In this document: positions 59,628-60,000 of the stretch, piece by piece
Layout: each line of letters opens with the position of its first letter
Position numbering within the stretch: the stretch's first letter is position 1
Assembly: GCA_009746045.1 (NCBI GenBank)
Contig: RPFO01000026.1
Coordinates: forward strand, 466,328-526,327
DNA: 60,000 bases
Direction: 5' to 3'
DNA from: Mesostigma viride
Lineage: Eukaryota > Streptophyta > Mesostigmatophyceae > Mesostigmatales > Mesostigmataceae
Made by a program: the position numbers and the translations under genes
Notes under the pieces: generated by a model
The model's input: the letters and a program-made list of their open reading frames with translations, nothing else
Databases searched by the model: none
Told to the model about the DNA's origin: nothing

Positions 59628-59699
59628 CAGTCATTCCCGCGTTAAGTTACGATCGCCGCCAAATTCTGGGCGTCGTAACCTACGCGGGAGTAACTTAAC
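59628..59699. repeat. Hairpin related to the pogo-like MITE end
   Basis: CAGTCATTCCCGCGTTAAGT (from 59,628, preceded by TA) resembles the terminal repeat of the MITE at 33,188 (CAGTCATTCACGCCTTAAGT). Arms 59,636-59,652 and 59,673-59,688 can pair, and GTTAAGTTAC recurs inverted at 59,690-59,699. Either a tiny decayed MITE or one end of an element. Confidence 0.6.
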
Positions 59700-60000
59700 G
59701 GTAGAAGTAGGCTAGCAGCCCACCCCCTCCTCTGACGGACTTCTACACGGCATTTCGACAGCTCCCGTCAAGCCCGATTCAGCTGCAGCATGCATCCGTC
59801 AAGGCCGCTCAAAGTAAGGTAATCATCACTAAGTGGTGACCGACCAGGCATGATGGCGGGAGCGGCTAAGGGCCGGCCCGGCGGCCACCCACTATAGACT
59901 CAGCCTACCAGTACTGAGCCTCATAGTACTAGTGCGGCTCACTGACTGGACCCCCCCCCCCCCGGCCCACCCCACCCCGCCTCCCACGAGCATTTGGCAC
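59700..60000. other. No gene seen
   Basis: Window end. No recognisable feature apart from a C-run at about 59,950-59,964. Confidence 0.4.

Overview
This is a nuclear window from a green-lineage eukaryote. Three spliced protein-coding genes can be reconstructed: a PB1-domain Raf-like protein kinase of the plant type, an SNF2-family annealing helicase with a C-terminal HNH nuclease (plant ZRANB3-like), and a CNNM/DUF21-CBS membrane protein. The first two architectures belong to the streptophyte/plant lineage. GC-rich exons, long repeat-filled introns and many degraded retroelements with algal-type reverse transcriptases make a streptophyte green alga the best guess. A zygnematophyte such as Closterium is plausible, but the sequence alone cannot prove this.

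Layout. 1-2,455: a CACACG microsatellite, a 40-bp minisatellite and unrecognised DNA. 2,456-11,195: a retroelement graveyard. It holds a 5'-truncated LINE (here 'LINE-A') split by a 1.69-kb TTAA-flanked DNA transposon, two 270-bp retroposons, an element carrying an intact 464-aa LINE ORF1 but no reverse transcriptase, and a second broken LINE with further insertions. 11,196-17,669: no recognisable gene, with a 410-bp purine tract. 17,670-22,961 (minus): the kinase, five exons. 22,962-24,648: shared upstream region of a divergent gene pair. 24,649-38,278 (plus): the helicase-nuclease, nine exons; five of its eight introns carry a large simple repeat or minisatellite and another carries a TA-flanked MITE. 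38,279-54,823: a second retroelement cluster with retroposons, tRNA-like repeats, a LINE with an R2-like endonuclease motif, a second ORF1-only copy interrupted by another TTAA element, a decayed Copia-like element with an LTR, and a near-palindromic pair of LINE-A ends. 54,824-58,886 (minus): the CNNM-like gene, three exons. 58,887-60,000: no gene seen.

The three host genes are functionally unrelated: stress/CO2-type signalling, replication-fork repair and divalent-cation transport. The repeats do interact. TTAA-rich tails of retroposons serve repeatedly as landing sites for later insertions, and LINE-A ends seed (TAAG)n microsatellites. Exon boundaries come from GT/AG signals, reading-frame continuity and protein-family continuity; no transcript evidence was available.
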